In this document: positions 1 through 7,493 of the stretch, in pieces
Layout: each line of letters begins with the position of its first letter
How positions within the stretch are numbered: the stretch's first letter is position 1
Source: Rubrivivax sp.
GTDB taxonomy: Bacteria > Pseudomonadota > Gammaproteobacteria > Burkholderiales > Burkholderiaceae_C
Assembly (NCBI GenBank): GCA_016719535.1
Contig: JADJYX010000049.1
Span: forward strand, 1 to 22,845
Direction: 5' to 3'
Length of the DNA: 22,845 nt
Notes under the pieces: generated by a model
Seen by the model: only the letters and a program-made list of their open reading frames with translations
Database searches by the model: none
What the model was told of the DNA's origin: nothing
Made by a program: the position numbers and the translations under genes

Positions 1-24
1 GAGACGCACCAGCGAATGACGGGA

Positions 25-63
25 GAGCGCCGAGGGACTAAACCGCTCGCGCGGTAGGCGCTC
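25..63. repeat. Nested hairpin at left side of the IS91-type element
   Basis: An outer inverted repeat GAGCGCC (25-31) pairs with GGCGCTC (57-63). It encloses an inner perfect hairpin ACCGC-TCGC-GCGGT (42-55). IS91-family elements lack ordinary terminal inverted repeats and use hairpin-bearing ends (ori and ter) for rolling-circle transposition, so this structure about 90 bp upstream of the recombinase start is a good candidate for one end. It could instead be a terminator of an upstream gene outside the window. The exact element boundary cannot be set from one copy. Confidence 0.45.
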
Positions 64-153
64 CGGCGACGTTGGTGGCGGTTCGTTGCGCCCGTGACTC
101 TGCGATGTTGGCGACCGAGGCAATCCGCCTCGGTCACCGACAGGAGCAGGATC

Positions 154-1089
154 ATGGACGTCTCCACCCCGACCCCATCTGCGGCCGTCTCGCCGCTGCG
201 CCAACGCATGCTCGACGACATGCGCATGCGCCAGTTCGCTGAGCACACGCAGGAGGGCTACATCCGCGCCGTGCGCAAGCTCTCCACCTTCCTCGGCCGC
301 TCGCCGCACACCGCCACCGCCGAGGACCTGCGTCGCTTCCAGTTGCACCTGGTGGACGCCGGCACCGGCCCGGTCACCATCAACGCCACCATCACCGGGC
401 TGAAGTTCTTCTTCGACATCACGCTGGGCCGGCCTGAGCTCATGCTCAAGATGACGCACGTGGCCGTGCCGCGCAAGCTGCCCGTGATCCTGAGCCCCGA
501 GGAAGTCGGCCGCCTGATCGCCGCTGCACCCAACCTCAAGCACCAGGCCGCCATGTCGGTGGCCTACGGCGCGGGCCTGCGCGTCAGCGAGGTGGTCTCG
601 CTCAAGGTCGGCGACATCGACGGTGAGCGCATGACCCTGCGCGTTGAGCAGGGCAAGGGCCGCAAGGATCGCTACGCCATGCTCAGCCCCGTGCTGCTGG
701 AGCGGCTGCGTGCATGGTGGAGGCTTGGCCACGCCCAGGGCAAGATCCGCCACGGTGGTTGGCTGTTCCCGGGCCTGGACCCCACTGACCATGTGACCGC
801 GCGCCAGCTCAACCGCGCCGTGCACCTGGCCGCCGCCACCGCCGGCATCGACAAGCGCATCACGCCGCATGGCCTGCGCCACGCCTTCGCCACCCATCTA
901 CTGGAGCAGAGGGTCGACATCCGCGTCATCCAGGTGCTGCTCGGGCACAAGCGGCTGGACACCACGAGCCTGTACGCCGCCGTGGCCACTGACCTGCTGC
1001 GCCGGGTGATCAGCCCGCTGGATCACACGTCCGACAAGCCGGTAGCCGAACCTGTGCCCGAGCCTGCACCCCAGCCGCCAGCCCAGTAG
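154..1089 (+). CDS. Tyrosine recombinase (phage-type integrase) of an IS91-type element
   Basis: This is a site-specific recombinase that cuts and rejoins DNA through a covalent 3'-phosphotyrosine. Starting at ATG 154 gives 311 residues; an upstream in-frame ATG at 94 would add 20 low-complexity residues and is less likely. The N-terminal SAM-like core-binding domain covers about 15-95 and the catalytic domain about 110-285. The full active-site set is visible: Arg143 (GAGLRVSE), Lys168, His239-x-x-Arg242 (HGLRH), His265 (LLGHK) and the nucleophile Tyr274. The tail after residue 290 is Pro/Glu-rich. The stop lies 12 bp before the transposase start, so the two genes are probably co-transcribed. 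An integrase ahead of the HUH transposase is known in a subset of IS91-family elements, where its role is unclear. The gene looks intact. Confidence 0.92.
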   Translation: MDVSTPTPSAAVSPLRQRMLDDMRMRQFAEHTQEGYIRAVRKLSTFLGRSPHTATAEDLRRFQLHLVDAGTGPVTINATITGLKFFFDITLGRPELMLKMTHVAVPRKLPVILSPEEVGRLIAAAPNLKHQAAMSVAYGAGLRVSEVVSLKVGDIDGERMTLRVEQGKGRKDRYAMLSPVLLERLRAWWRLGHAQGKIRHGGWLFPGLDPTDHVTARQLNRAVHLAAATAGIDKRITPHGLRHAFATHLLEQRVDIRVIQVLLGHKRLDTTSLYAAVATDLLRRVISPLDHTSDKPVAEPVPEPAPQPPAQ

Positions 1090-1101
1090 CAGCCTGCCAT
1101 C

Positions 1102-2283
1102 GTGCACGGGCGACCCGCCCTGGAGGTCGCCGACATCTTCCGTGCCCACGGACCCGCCTGGCGTGACGTGCAGCGCGGTCACTTGAGCCTGGCTCAGCTC
1201 AAGGTGATGTCGGCCATCACCCAGTGCCGCACGGCGGCACTGGGCGGCCATGTCCTGCGCTGCGGCGGCTGCGGGCTGGACGAGGTCTCGTACAACTCGT
1301 GCCGCAACCGGCACTGCCCGAAGTGCCAGAGCAGCGCAGCCAAGCGCTGGCTGGATGCGCGCCAGGCCGATCTGCTGCCGGTGGAGTACTACCACGTGGT
1401 CTTCACGCTGCCGGCGCCGATCGCTGACATCGCGTACCAGAACAAGGCGGCGCTGTACGGCTTGCTGTTCGACATCGCCGCCGAGACGCTGCTGCGGATC
1501 GCGGCCGATCCCAAGCACCTGGGCGCGAGCATCGGTGCCACGCTGGTGCTGCACACATGGGGCTCGGCACTGACCCACCACCCGCACGTGCATGGCATCG
1601 TGCCGGGTGGCGGGTTGGCGCCCGACGGCACGCGCTGGATCGCCTGCCGGCCGGGGTTCTTCCTGTCGGTGCGTGTGCTGTCGCGGCTGTTCCGGCGACG
1701 GTTCCTGGAGGAACTGCAGCGGCTGCACGGAAGCGGCCAGCTGAGGTTCTTCGGCGAACACGCGGCACTGACCGAGCCCGCGGCCTTCAAGGCGTGGCTC
1801 GTGCCACTGCGCCAGTGCGAGTGGGTGGTCTACGCCAAGCGGCCGTTCGCTGGACCGCAGGCGGTGCTGGCCTACCTGTCGCGCTACACGCACCGCGTGG
1901 CCATCTCCAACAGCCGGCTGCTCGCGATGGACGAGCGCGGCGTCACCTTCCGCTGGAAGGACTACCGCGCCAAGGGCAAGACGCGCCACAAGGCGATGAC
2001 GCTGAGCCCGCAGGAGTTCATGCGCCGGTTCCTGCTGCATGTCCTGCCCGGCGGCTTCCACCGGATCCGGCACTACGGCCTGCTGGCCAACAGCAACCGG
2101 CGGGACAACCTGGCGCTGGCGCGCGAGTTGTTGCACGTGGCACCGCCACCACCCGACGAGTCGGCAAGCGAAGCGGCGACTGTGCCGGCGCCGACCTTCG
2201 TGTGCGCGCACTGTGGCCACGCGATGGTGGTGCTGCAGGTCTTCTTGCGCGGCTGCTCGATTCGGGCTCCGCCAGCATCATGA
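1102..2283 (+). CDS. IS91-family HUH (Y2) transposase
   Basis: This is the Rep-like transposase for rolling-circle, single-strand transposition of the element. A GTG start at 1102 gives 393 residues, the normal family length. An N-terminal zinc-binding domain has Cys54, Cys57, Cys67, Cys72 and Cys75. The HUH metal-binding motif is PHVHG (His162 and His164). The two catalytic tyrosines of the Y2 type fit Tyr258 and Tyr262 in the segment AYLSRYTHR. A second CxxC pair (Cys368, Cys371) lies near the C terminus. The frame is intact, so the element may be active. It follows the tyrosine recombinase by 12 bp, as in two-gene IS91 relatives. The minus strand also holds a long open frame here, which is only a GC shadow. 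Confidence 0.93.
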   Translation: MHGRPALEVADIFRAHGPAWRDVQRGHLSLAQLKVMSAITQCRTAALGGHVLRCGGCGLDEVSYNSCRNRHCPKCQSSAAKRWLDARQADLLPVEYYHVVFTLPAPIADIAYQNKAALYGLLFDIAAETLLRIAADPKHLGASIGATLVLHTWGSALTHHPHVHGIVPGGGLAPDGTRWIACRPGFFLSVRVLSRLFRRRFLEELQRLHGSGQLRFFGEHAALTEPAAFKAWLVPLRQCEWVVYAKRPFAGPQAVLAYLSRYTHRVAISNSRLLAMDERGVTFRWKDYRAKGKTRHKAMTLSPQEFMRRFLLHVLPGGFHRIRHYGLLANSNRRDNLALARELLHVAPPPPDESASEAATVPAPTFVCAHCGHAMVVLQVFLRGCSIRAPPAS

Positions 2284-2495
2284 CGACGCGCAATCACCAT
2301 CGACTAACTCGACGCCGACCATGGCGTCCGGTGGATCGCTGCGCGCATTCCGTGATGACCGCACTCGCACCCTGCGTTGCCGCTCTCTGCCACGACGCAG
2401 TGGCGCATCGCAGGCGAGCCGTGTTCGTCGGTGCTGTCTTGGGGAGGCGCCGCGCGCAGCTGGATCGCAGCACCAGCGCCACTCAATCGCCATAG

Positions 2496-2533
2496 CCGCG
2501 GCGCTCAAACGGACACCGTGGCGTTCGCCGCGG
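2496..2533. repeat. Inverted repeat (8-bp arms) in the non-coding tail of the IS
   Basis: CCGCGGCG (2496-2503) is repeated in inverse orientation as CGCCGCGG (2526-2533), with a 22-nt loop. It lies in the 355-bp stretch between the transposase stop and the aminotransferase stop, where I see no gene. It may form part of the secondary structure of an IS91-type origin or terminus; that role is inferred only. Confidence 0.4.
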
Positions 2534-2545
2534 TTTCCTCCCTCG

Positions 2546-2622
2546 AGGCTTATGCAACACCTGCCCGGACGCACTGGGGTAGCGCGACCGCCTGCGCGTG
2601 AGGGCAGGTGTCACACAAGCCT
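2546..2622. repeat. 21-bp imperfect inverted repeat, candidate IS end or terminator
   Basis: The left arm (2546-2566) and right arm (2602-2622) pair through AGGCTT/AAGCCT and ACACCTGCCC/GGGCAGGTGT, separated by five mismatched bases, with a 35-nt loop. It ends 16 bp before the aminotransferase stop codon. It could be the right end of the IS91-type element or a transcription terminator of the minus-strand aminotransferase gene. There is no T-tract on either side, so a simple Rho-independent terminator is less likely. Confidence 0.5.
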
Positions 2623-2638
2623 TAACATCAGCCGCCGC

Positions 2639-4000
2639 TCACTCCGCCTCGTCGAACGTCTCTCCCAGCACGCTGACCAGGCGGTCGATCTCCGCTGGCG
2701 TGCTGATGAAGGGCGGGGCCAGCTGGATGGTGTCGCCGCCGTAGCGCACGTAGAAGCCCTTGCGGTACATCGCCATCGCGATCTGGTAAGGGCGCCTGGC
2801 GGGTTCGCCGGGCAGCGGGGCCACGGTGATGCCCGCCGCCAGGCCGAAATTGCGGATGTCGAGCACGTGCTTGGCGCCCTTCAGGCCGTGCACCGCGGCC
2901 TCGAAGTGCGGTGCCAGTTCGCGCACGCGCTGGATGGCGTTTTCCGATTCAAGCAGCTGCATCGCCGCGATGCCGGCCGCGCAGGCCACCGGGTGCGCCG
3001 AATAGGTATAGCCGTGCGGAAATTCCAGCATGTAGTCGGGCCCGCCGGCGGCCAGGAAGGTGTCGTAGATCTCCTGCTTCGCGACCACGCCGCCCAGCGG
3101 CTGCACGCCGTTGGTCACCTGCTTGGCAAAATTCAGCAGGTCGGGCACGACGCCGAAGGCTTCCGAGCCGGTCCAGGCGCCACTGCGGCCGAAGCCGCTG
3201 ATGACCTCGTCGAAGATCAGCAGGATGTTGTTCTGCGTGCAGATCTCGCGCAGGCGCTGCAGGTAGCCCAGCGGCGGGATCACCACGCCGGCCGAGCCGC
3301 TGAAGGGCTCGACGATGACGGCGGCGATATTCGACGCGTCGTGCAGGCTGATCAGGTTCAGCAGTTCGTCGGCCAGCGCCACGCCATGCGGGCCGTCGGC
3401 CGGCGGCATGCCGCGGTGGAAGCTGCCGTTGGGCGGCTGCGTATGCGGCAGGTGGTCGGCCTCGACCCCCTGGCCGAAGAGCTTGCGGTTGGCGACGATG
3501 CCGCCGACCGAGATGCCGCCGAAATTGACACCGTGGTAGCCCTTGATGCGGCCGACCAGCCGCGTCTTGCCGGCCTGGCCCTTGGCGCGCCAGTAGGCGC
3601 GCGCCATCTTCAGCGAGGTATCGGCGGCCTCGGAGCCCGAGCCGGTGAAGAAGACGCGGTTGAGCCCGGCGGGCATCTTCTCGACGATGCGATTGGCCAG
3701 CTCGAACGAGAGCGGGTGGCCGAACTGGAAGGCGGGTGAATAGTCCAGCGCCAGGGCCTGGCGGCCCACGGCGTCGGCGATCTCGGTGCGGCCATGGCCC
3801 AGGCCCGTGCACCACAGGCCCGACAGGCCGTCGAAGATGCGGCGGCCGTCGTGGGTGGTGTAGTAGGCGCCGCGGCCGCCGACGATCAGGCGCGGGTTGG
3901 CCTTGAAGTCGCGGTTGCCGGTATAGGGCATCCAGTGCGCTTCCAGCCAGGCGGCATCGGTGCGCGGGGGGTTGAGCGTCCATTGTTCGCTGGCATTCAT
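2639..4000 (-). CDS. Omega-amino acid (beta-alanine):pyruvate aminotransferase
   Basis: This is a class III PLP-dependent aminotransferase of 453 residues, full length for the family. It moves the amino group of beta-alanine or another omega-amino acid to pyruvate, giving alanine plus malonate semialdehyde. Visible signatures are the PLP-phosphate loop TGSGSEAAD (119-127), the pyridine-nitrogen aspartate in IFDEVISGFGR (Asp264) and the Schiff-base lysine Lys293 in NFAKQVTNG. The N-terminal WMPYTGNR and LWCTGLGHG segments are typical of beta-alanine:pyruvate transaminases. Alanine dehydrogenase lies 42 bp upstream on the same strand, so the two probably form an operon that recycles pyruvate. 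The usual partner, methylmalonate or malonate-semialdehyde dehydrogenase, is absent; the IS element directly abuts the stop. The exact substrate among omega-amines cannot be fixed from sequence. Confidence 0.92.
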   Translation of the reverse strand: MNASEQWTLNPPRTDAAWLEAHWMPYTGNRDFKANPRLIVGGRGAYYTTHDGRRIFDGLSGLWCTGLGHGRTEIADAVGRQALALDYSPAFQFGHPLSFELANRIVEKMPAGLNRVFFTGSGSEAADTSLKMARAYWRAKGQAGKTRLVGRIKGYHGVNFGGISVGGIVANRKLFGQGVEADHLPHTQPPNGSFHRGMPPADGPHGVALADELLNLISLHDASNIAAVIVEPFSGSAGVVIPPLGYLQRLREICTQNNILLIFDEVISGFGRSGAWTGSEAFGVVPDLLNFAKQVTNGVQPLGGVVAKQEIYDTFLAAGGPDYMLEFPHGYTYSAHPVACAAGIAAMQLLESENAIQRVRELAPHFEAAVHGLKGAKHVLDIRNFGLAAGITVAPLPGEPARRPYQIAMAMYRKGFYVRYGGDTIQLAPPFISTPAEIDRLVSVLGETFDEAE

Positions 4001-4042
4001 CGCGGGTCTCCTCGGTGGGGGCGAAATCGGTGGGGCAGGGGA

Positions 4043-5158
4043 TCAGGCGAGCAGGGTCTCGGCCGGCACATGCGCATGGCCCAGGGCGCTGGCCACGGCC
4101 TCGTGCGTGACCTGCCCCTGGCAGACATTCAGGCCCTGGCGCAGGTGCACATCACGCTGCATCGCGGCGCGCCAGCCGTGGTCGGCCAGCGCCAGGCCAT
4201 GGGCGAGTGTGGCGTTGTTCAGCGCCTGCGTCGAGGTGCGCGCCACGGCGCCGGGCATGTTGGCCACGCAGTAGTGCACCACGCCGTCGACGACGAAGGT
4301 GGGGTCGGCATGCGTGGTGGGGCGCGAGGTCTCGAAGCAGCCGCCCTGGTCGATGGCGACGTCGACGACCACGCTGCCTTGCTTCATGCGCGACACCATC
4401 GCGCGCGTCACCAGCCTGGGCGCCGCCGCACCGGGGATCAGCACGCCGCCAATCACGACGTCGGCATCGTGCACCGCGTCCTCGATCGCGGCGGCGGTCG
4501 CGTGGCGCGTGGCGATGCGGTTGCCGAACAGCAGGTCGAGCTGGCGCAGGCGGTCGACGTTGCGGTCGATCACGGTGACGCGCGCGCCCAGCCCCACCGC
4601 CATCTGCACGGCGTGGGTGCCCACCACGCCGGCGCCCAGCACCACCACGTGCGCCGCCGGCACGCCGGGCACGCCGCCCAGCAGCACGCCCATGCCGCCG
4701 CGCGACTTCTCCAGGTGCGTGGCCGCGGCCTGGATGCTCATGCGCCCGGCCACCTCGCTCATCGGCGCCAGCAGCGGCAGGCCGCCGCCCGGGCCGGTGA
4801 TCGTCTCGTAGGCGACGGCGACCACGCCGGCCTGCAGCAGCGCCGCGGTCTGCGCCGGGTCGGGCGCCAGGTGCAGGTAGGTATAGAGGATCTGCCCCGG
4901 GCGCAGCAGCGCGCATTCGGCCGGCTGTGGCTCCTTCACCTTGACGATCAGCTCGGCCTCGGCGAAGACCGCGGCGGCGTCGGGCACCACCCGGGCGCCG
5001 GCGGCGCGGTATGGCGCATCGTCCATGCCGATGGCGGCACCGGCGCCGCTTTGCACCAGCACCTCGTGGCCATGGGCGACATATTCGCGCACGCTCGCCG
5101 GCGTCAGGCCGACGCGGTATTCATGGACCTTGATCTCCTGCGGCACGCCGACGCGCAT
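4043..5158 (-). CDS. ald: Alanine dehydrogenase
   Basis: This NAD-dependent enzyme reversibly deaminates L-alanine to pyruvate and ammonium. Its 371 residues are the usual length and the frame is intact from an N terminus (MRVGVPQEIK) typical of the family. Family catalytic and binding residues are present: Arg15, Lys75 (VKVKEP), His96 (YLHLAPD) and Asp270 (VAIDQGG). The Rossmann motif VLGAGVVG (173-180) is followed by Asp198 at the end of the second strand for NAD binding. The gene is upstream of, and in line with, the omega-aminotransferase, whose product alanine it would convert back to pyruvate. A LysR regulator is divergent, 84 bp away, and probably controls it. The ammonium released suggests a role in nitrogen or carbon use from beta-alanine-type amines. 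Confidence 0.95.
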   Translation of the reverse strand: MRVGVPQEIKVHEYRVGLTPASVREYVAHGHEVLVQSGAGAAIGMDDAPYRAAGARVVPDAAAVFAEAELIVKVKEPQPAECALLRPGQILYTYLHLAPDPAQTAALLQAGVVAVAYETITGPGGGLPLLAPMSEVAGRMSIQAAATHLEKSRGGMGVLLGGVPGVPAAHVVVLGAGVVGTHAVQMAVGLGARVTVIDRNVDRLRQLDLLFGNRIATRHATAAAIEDAVHDADVVIGGVLIPGAAAPRLVTRAMVSRMKQGSVVVDVAIDQGGCFETSRPTTHADPTFVVDGVVHYCVANMPGAVARTSTQALNNATLAHGLALADHGWRAAMQRDVHLRQGLNVCQGQVTHEAVASALGHAHVPAETLLA

Positions 5159-5197
5159 CGAAGCCTCCGGTTCGAACGGCGCATGGTGCCTGCCCGC

Positions 5198-5236
5198 ATG
5201 CTTGATTCAAATGCTCGAATACGCGGGTATGCTTGA
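5198..5236. promoter_or_regulatory. Candidate LysR operator in the ald/lysR divergent intergenic region
   Basis: The 84-bp gap between the divergent genes holds ATGCTTGA at 5198-5205 and again at 5229-5236 (31 bp apart, about three helical turns), with a one-mismatch copy ATGCTCGA at 5211-5218. A dyad ATTC-N8-GAAT spans 5205-5220. LysR regulators usually bind dyads beside their own divergent promoter, so this is a plausible binding site. No clear -35/-10 pair was recognised. Confidence 0.4.
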
Positions 5237-5242
5237 CGGATC

Positions 5243-6166
5243 ATGAAAGCAAGAGAGAAGGCCTTGCTCGGCCAGGTCGGCGATGTCGACCTGCGGCTGC
5301 TGCGCGTCTTCAAGGCGGTGGCCGACTGCGGCGGCATGGCGGCGGCCGAGCTCGAGCTCAACATCGCGATGTCGACCATCAGCCGCCACGTCAAGGACCT
5401 GGAGCAGCGCCTGGGCCTGGTGCTGTGCCGGCGCGGGCGCGCCGGCTTTGCGCTGACACCCGAGGGCGAGCGCGTGCTGGCCGCCACCGACGCGCTGCTG
5501 CGCGCCACCGACACCTTCCGCGGCAGCCTGCACGACATCCACCGGCGCCTGGGCGGCGAGTTGCACGTGGCGCTGTTCGAGAAGACGGTGTCCAACCCGG
5601 CTGCGCATGTGGCCGAGGCGGTGGGGCGTTTTCGCGCGCTGGCGCCCACGGTCACGCTGCACCTGCACGTGGGCACGCTGGGCATGATCGAGCGCGGCGT
5701 CATCGATGGCACCTACCACCTGGGCGTGATCCCCGAGCACCGTCGCTCCGACAGCCTGGCCTACGACCCGCTGTTCGACGAGACCATGCTGCTCCATGCC
5801 GGCGCCGGCCATCCGTGGTTCACCGGCAGCGATGCGCGGCGCGACTGGAATGCGTTGCGCGCGCAGCCGCTGGCCGGGCTGGGCTATCACTCGCCGAATC
5901 TCGAGCTCACGCATGCGCGCCGGCTCGAGCGCGCCGCCACCGCGTCCGACCAGGAAGGGGTGGCCACGCTGGTGCTGTCGGGCGCCTTCGTCGGCTTCCT
6001 GCCCGACCACTATGCCGAGCCCTTCGTGCGCGCCGGCCGGCTGCGTGCGGTGTCGCCGCAGCTGCTGAACTACGGCTGCCGCTTCTCGTGCATCCGCCGC
6101 CACGCGCCGGCACCGCTGCGCGTCGCGCAGGCCTTCCGCGAGTGCCTGCTCCAAGCGCAGGCATGA
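5243..6166 (+). CDS. LysR-family transcriptional regulator
   Basis: This 307-residue protein has an N-terminal winged helix-turn-helix (about residues 17-76; the recognition region reads AMSTISRHVKDLEQRLG). A substrate-binding (periplasmic-binding-protein-like) effector domain follows from about residue 95 to the end, starting with LGGELHVALFEKT. Length and layout are normal for the family. The start ATG 5243 places the HTH at the usual distance from the N terminus. It is divergent from ald and the omega-aminotransferase, the classic arrangement for a LysR activator of the neighbouring catabolic operon, so control of amine or alanine catabolism is the likely role. The effector molecule cannot be predicted. 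The gene is convergent with mobA downstream. Confidence 0.92.
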   Translation: MKAREKALLGQVGDVDLRLLRVFKAVADCGGMAAAELELNIAMSTISRHVKDLEQRLGLVLCRRGRAGFALTPEGERVLAATDALLRATDTFRGSLHDIHRRLGGELHVALFEKTVSNPAAHVAEAVGRFRALAPTVTLHLHVGTLGMIERGVIDGTYHLGVIPEHRRSDSLAYDPLFDETMLLHAGAGHPWFTGSDARRDWNALRAQPLAGLGYHSPNLELTHARRLERAATASDQEGVATLVLSGAFVGFLPDHYAEPFVRAGRLRAVSPQLLNYGCRFSCIRRHAPAPLRVAQAFRECLLQAQA

Positions 6167-6181
6167 CCGGCAGGGGTTGAA

Positions 6182-6198
6182 CCGCCGCAGGCCGGCGG
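6182..6198. terminator. Possible hairpin between convergent lysR and mobA
   Basis: CCGCCG (6182-6187) pairs with CGGCGG (6193-6198) around a 5-nt loop in the 51-bp gap between the convergent stops. There is no T-run, so a terminator function is only a suggestion from its position. Confidence 0.25.
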
Positions 6199-6217
6199 CG
6201 GCGTTCGCAAGGCCGTA

Positions 6218-6826
6218 TCAGCCCGGAGGCCGCTGCAGCTGCTGCAGTTCCTCGCGCGTATTGGCGTTGAAGAAGGCGGCCGGGTCTTCGAACTCGACGA
6301 CCGCGCAGCGGTGGCGCGCCGTCCAGCGGTCGATCTTGCGCTCGCCCGCCTTCAGGAAGGCCACCAGGTCCTCCATCAGCATCGATCGCAGCAGGCAGAA
6401 CACCGGTTGCGTGCGCAATTCGCCGCCTTCCCGGGTGGCCGCCATCGCGATGTCGGCGTCCTGCGCGGCGGCGGCCTGCGCCAGCCGCGCGGCCAGGTCG
6501 TGCGGAAAGCCGGGTGTGTCGCAGGGCACGGTCAGCAGCCAGGGCGTCTCGCAGTGCTCGAGCCCGGCCAGCATGCCCGCCAGCGGGCCGGGGTAGTCGG
6601 GCAGGGCATCGGGCCACACCGGCGCGCCCATGGCCTCGTAGGCGGCGAGGTTGCGGTTGGCATTCACCATCAGATGGCCCACCTGCGGCTGCAGGCGCAG
6701 CAGCGTGTGCAGCGCCATCGGCAGGCCGAGGTGGCTCTGCAGGCCCTTGTCGACGCCGCCCATGCGGGTGGCGCGACCACCGGCCAGGACGAGGCCGGTG
6801 ATGTCGGCAGCGGCGATCGGCGTCAT
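6218..6826 (-). CDS. mobA: Molybdenum cofactor guanylyltransferase MobA
   Basis: This enzyme transfers GMP from GTP to molybdopterin to form Mo-MGD, the cofactor of formate dehydrogenases. It is 202 residues from ATG at 6826, close to the family norm. The nucleotidyltransferase signature LVLAGGRATRMGGVDKGL lies near the N terminus. Further family motifs are PDYPGPLAGMLAGLE and the metal-binding aspartate region VPCDTPGFP. It is the last gene of the minus-strand maturation operon, only 5 bp after the TorD-like gene, which fits service to the nearby FDH. A longer upstream open reading exists in this frame, but the family N terminus begins at this ATG. The gene is intact. Confidence 0.93.
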   Translation of the reverse strand: MTPIAAADITGLVLAGGRATRMGGVDKGLQSHLGLPMALHTLLRLQPQVGHLMVNANRNLAAYEAMGAPVWPDALPDYPGPLAGMLAGLEHCETPWLLTVPCDTPGFPHDLAARLAQAAAAQDADIAMAATREGGELRTQPVFCLLRSMLMEDLVAFLKAGERKIDRWTARHRCAVVEFEDPAAFFNANTREELQQLQRPPG

Positions 6827-6831
6827 CGGTG

Positions 6832-7470
6832 TCAGGTCTCCAGCAGGTCGAAGCCCTGGGCCTCGACCTCGACGAAGGCGCGCGTGAAGGCGCCCACGGC
6901 GGCCCAGACCCGCGCCCGCGGGTGGGCCTGCACCGCGTCGCACAGCCGCGCCACCCAGGTCTGCACGTGGGCGCGGAAGAAGCGCCGCTGCTGCTCGAGG
7001 TTGCAGATGCCGGCGTCGTCGCCGGCGATCAGGTAGCGCATGACCTCGAAGACATAGGCCACGTGGTCTTCGGTCTCCATGCGCGTCTCGTCGCGGCCGA
7101 GGCCGAGCGCAGCGAGGTCGGTGCGCAACTGCGCCAGCGGCCGGTCGTTGAGCGAGCCGCTCAGGTGGTAGGAGCCATAGGCGATGACGTCGGGCCTGCC
7201 CACGCCCAGGAAGAGGGCGTCGAATTCCGCCGCCGCTGCCGCGGTGCCGGTGGCGCGCATGGCCGCGACGAGGTCCTGCCAGGGGCCTTCGAGGTGGCCG
7301 CCGGGCTCGGGCGCCTGCGTCACGGCAACGCGGAACTGCGCCAGCAACTCGTCGTCGGGCGGTGCCAGCCACAGCCGCGCGAGCAGGCCGTAGAGCTCGG
7401 CGCGCGCGGTTTCCTCGGCGTCGCCGGGGGCGGCGATGCTGATCGCGGCGGGGGTCGTGGTGTCGCTCAT
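6832..7470 (-). CDS. TorD/DmsD-family molybdoenzyme chaperone
   Basis: This 212-residue, mostly helical cytoplasmic protein belongs to the TorD family. Such chaperones bind the Tat signal of a molybdoenzyme and hold the apoenzyme for cofactor loading. Recognisable segments are the helical start ARAELYGLLARLWLAPP, the central EFDALFLGVGRPDVIAYGSYHLSG and the motif ETRMETEDHVAYVFEVMRYLI. ATG 7470 is preferred because the longer frame upstream is only a shadow of the Fe-S gene. It lies 23 bp after the poly-Fe-S protein and 5 bp before mobA, so it is translated in one operon with them. The most likely client is the FdhA encoded at 15235, which has a twin-arginine signal. Confidence 0.88.
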   Translation of the reverse strand: MSDTTTPAAISIAAPGDAEETARAELYGLLARLWLAPPDDELLAQFRVAVTQAPEPGGHLEGPWQDLVAAMRATGTAAAAAEFDALFLGVGRPDVIAYGSYHLSGSLNDRPLAQLRTDLAALGLGRDETRMETEDHVAYVFEVMRYLIAGDDAGICNLEQQRRFFRAHVQTWVARLCDAVQAHPRARVWAAVGAFTRAFVEVEAQGFDLLET

Positions 7471-7493
7471 GGGGGTCGTGGCCGGCGTCGGCG

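Larger units (their letters stand above)
1..2640 (+). mobile_element. IS91-type insertion element (integrase plus Y2 transposase); ends approximate
   Basis: The element consists of the recombinase, the transposase and flanking non-coding DNA with hairpins at 25-63, 2496-2533 and 2546-2622. The left boundary may lie outside the window. The right boundary must fall before the aminotransferase stop at 2639. A CAAG tetranucleotide, one of the target sequences described for IS91, sits at 2616-2619 inside the right hairpin, so the end may be close by. No target duplication is expected for this family, so the borders cannot be confirmed from a single copy. Confidence 0.6.

Noticed and set aside
898..2220. 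440-residue open frame on the minus strand across the transposase
   Set aside because: It is antisense to the IS91 transposase, has Arg/Gln/Val-rich composition with no motif, and is a typical GC-rich shadow.
2039..3739. 566-residue plus-strand frame across the IS end and aminotransferase
   Set aside because: It crosses the transposase 3' end, the non-coding hairpins and the antisense of a certain gene, and no domain is recognisable.
3794..5236. 480-residue His/Arg/Gly-rich plus-strand frame
   Set aside because: It is antisense to alanine dehydrogenase, and its composition is that of a frame shadow.
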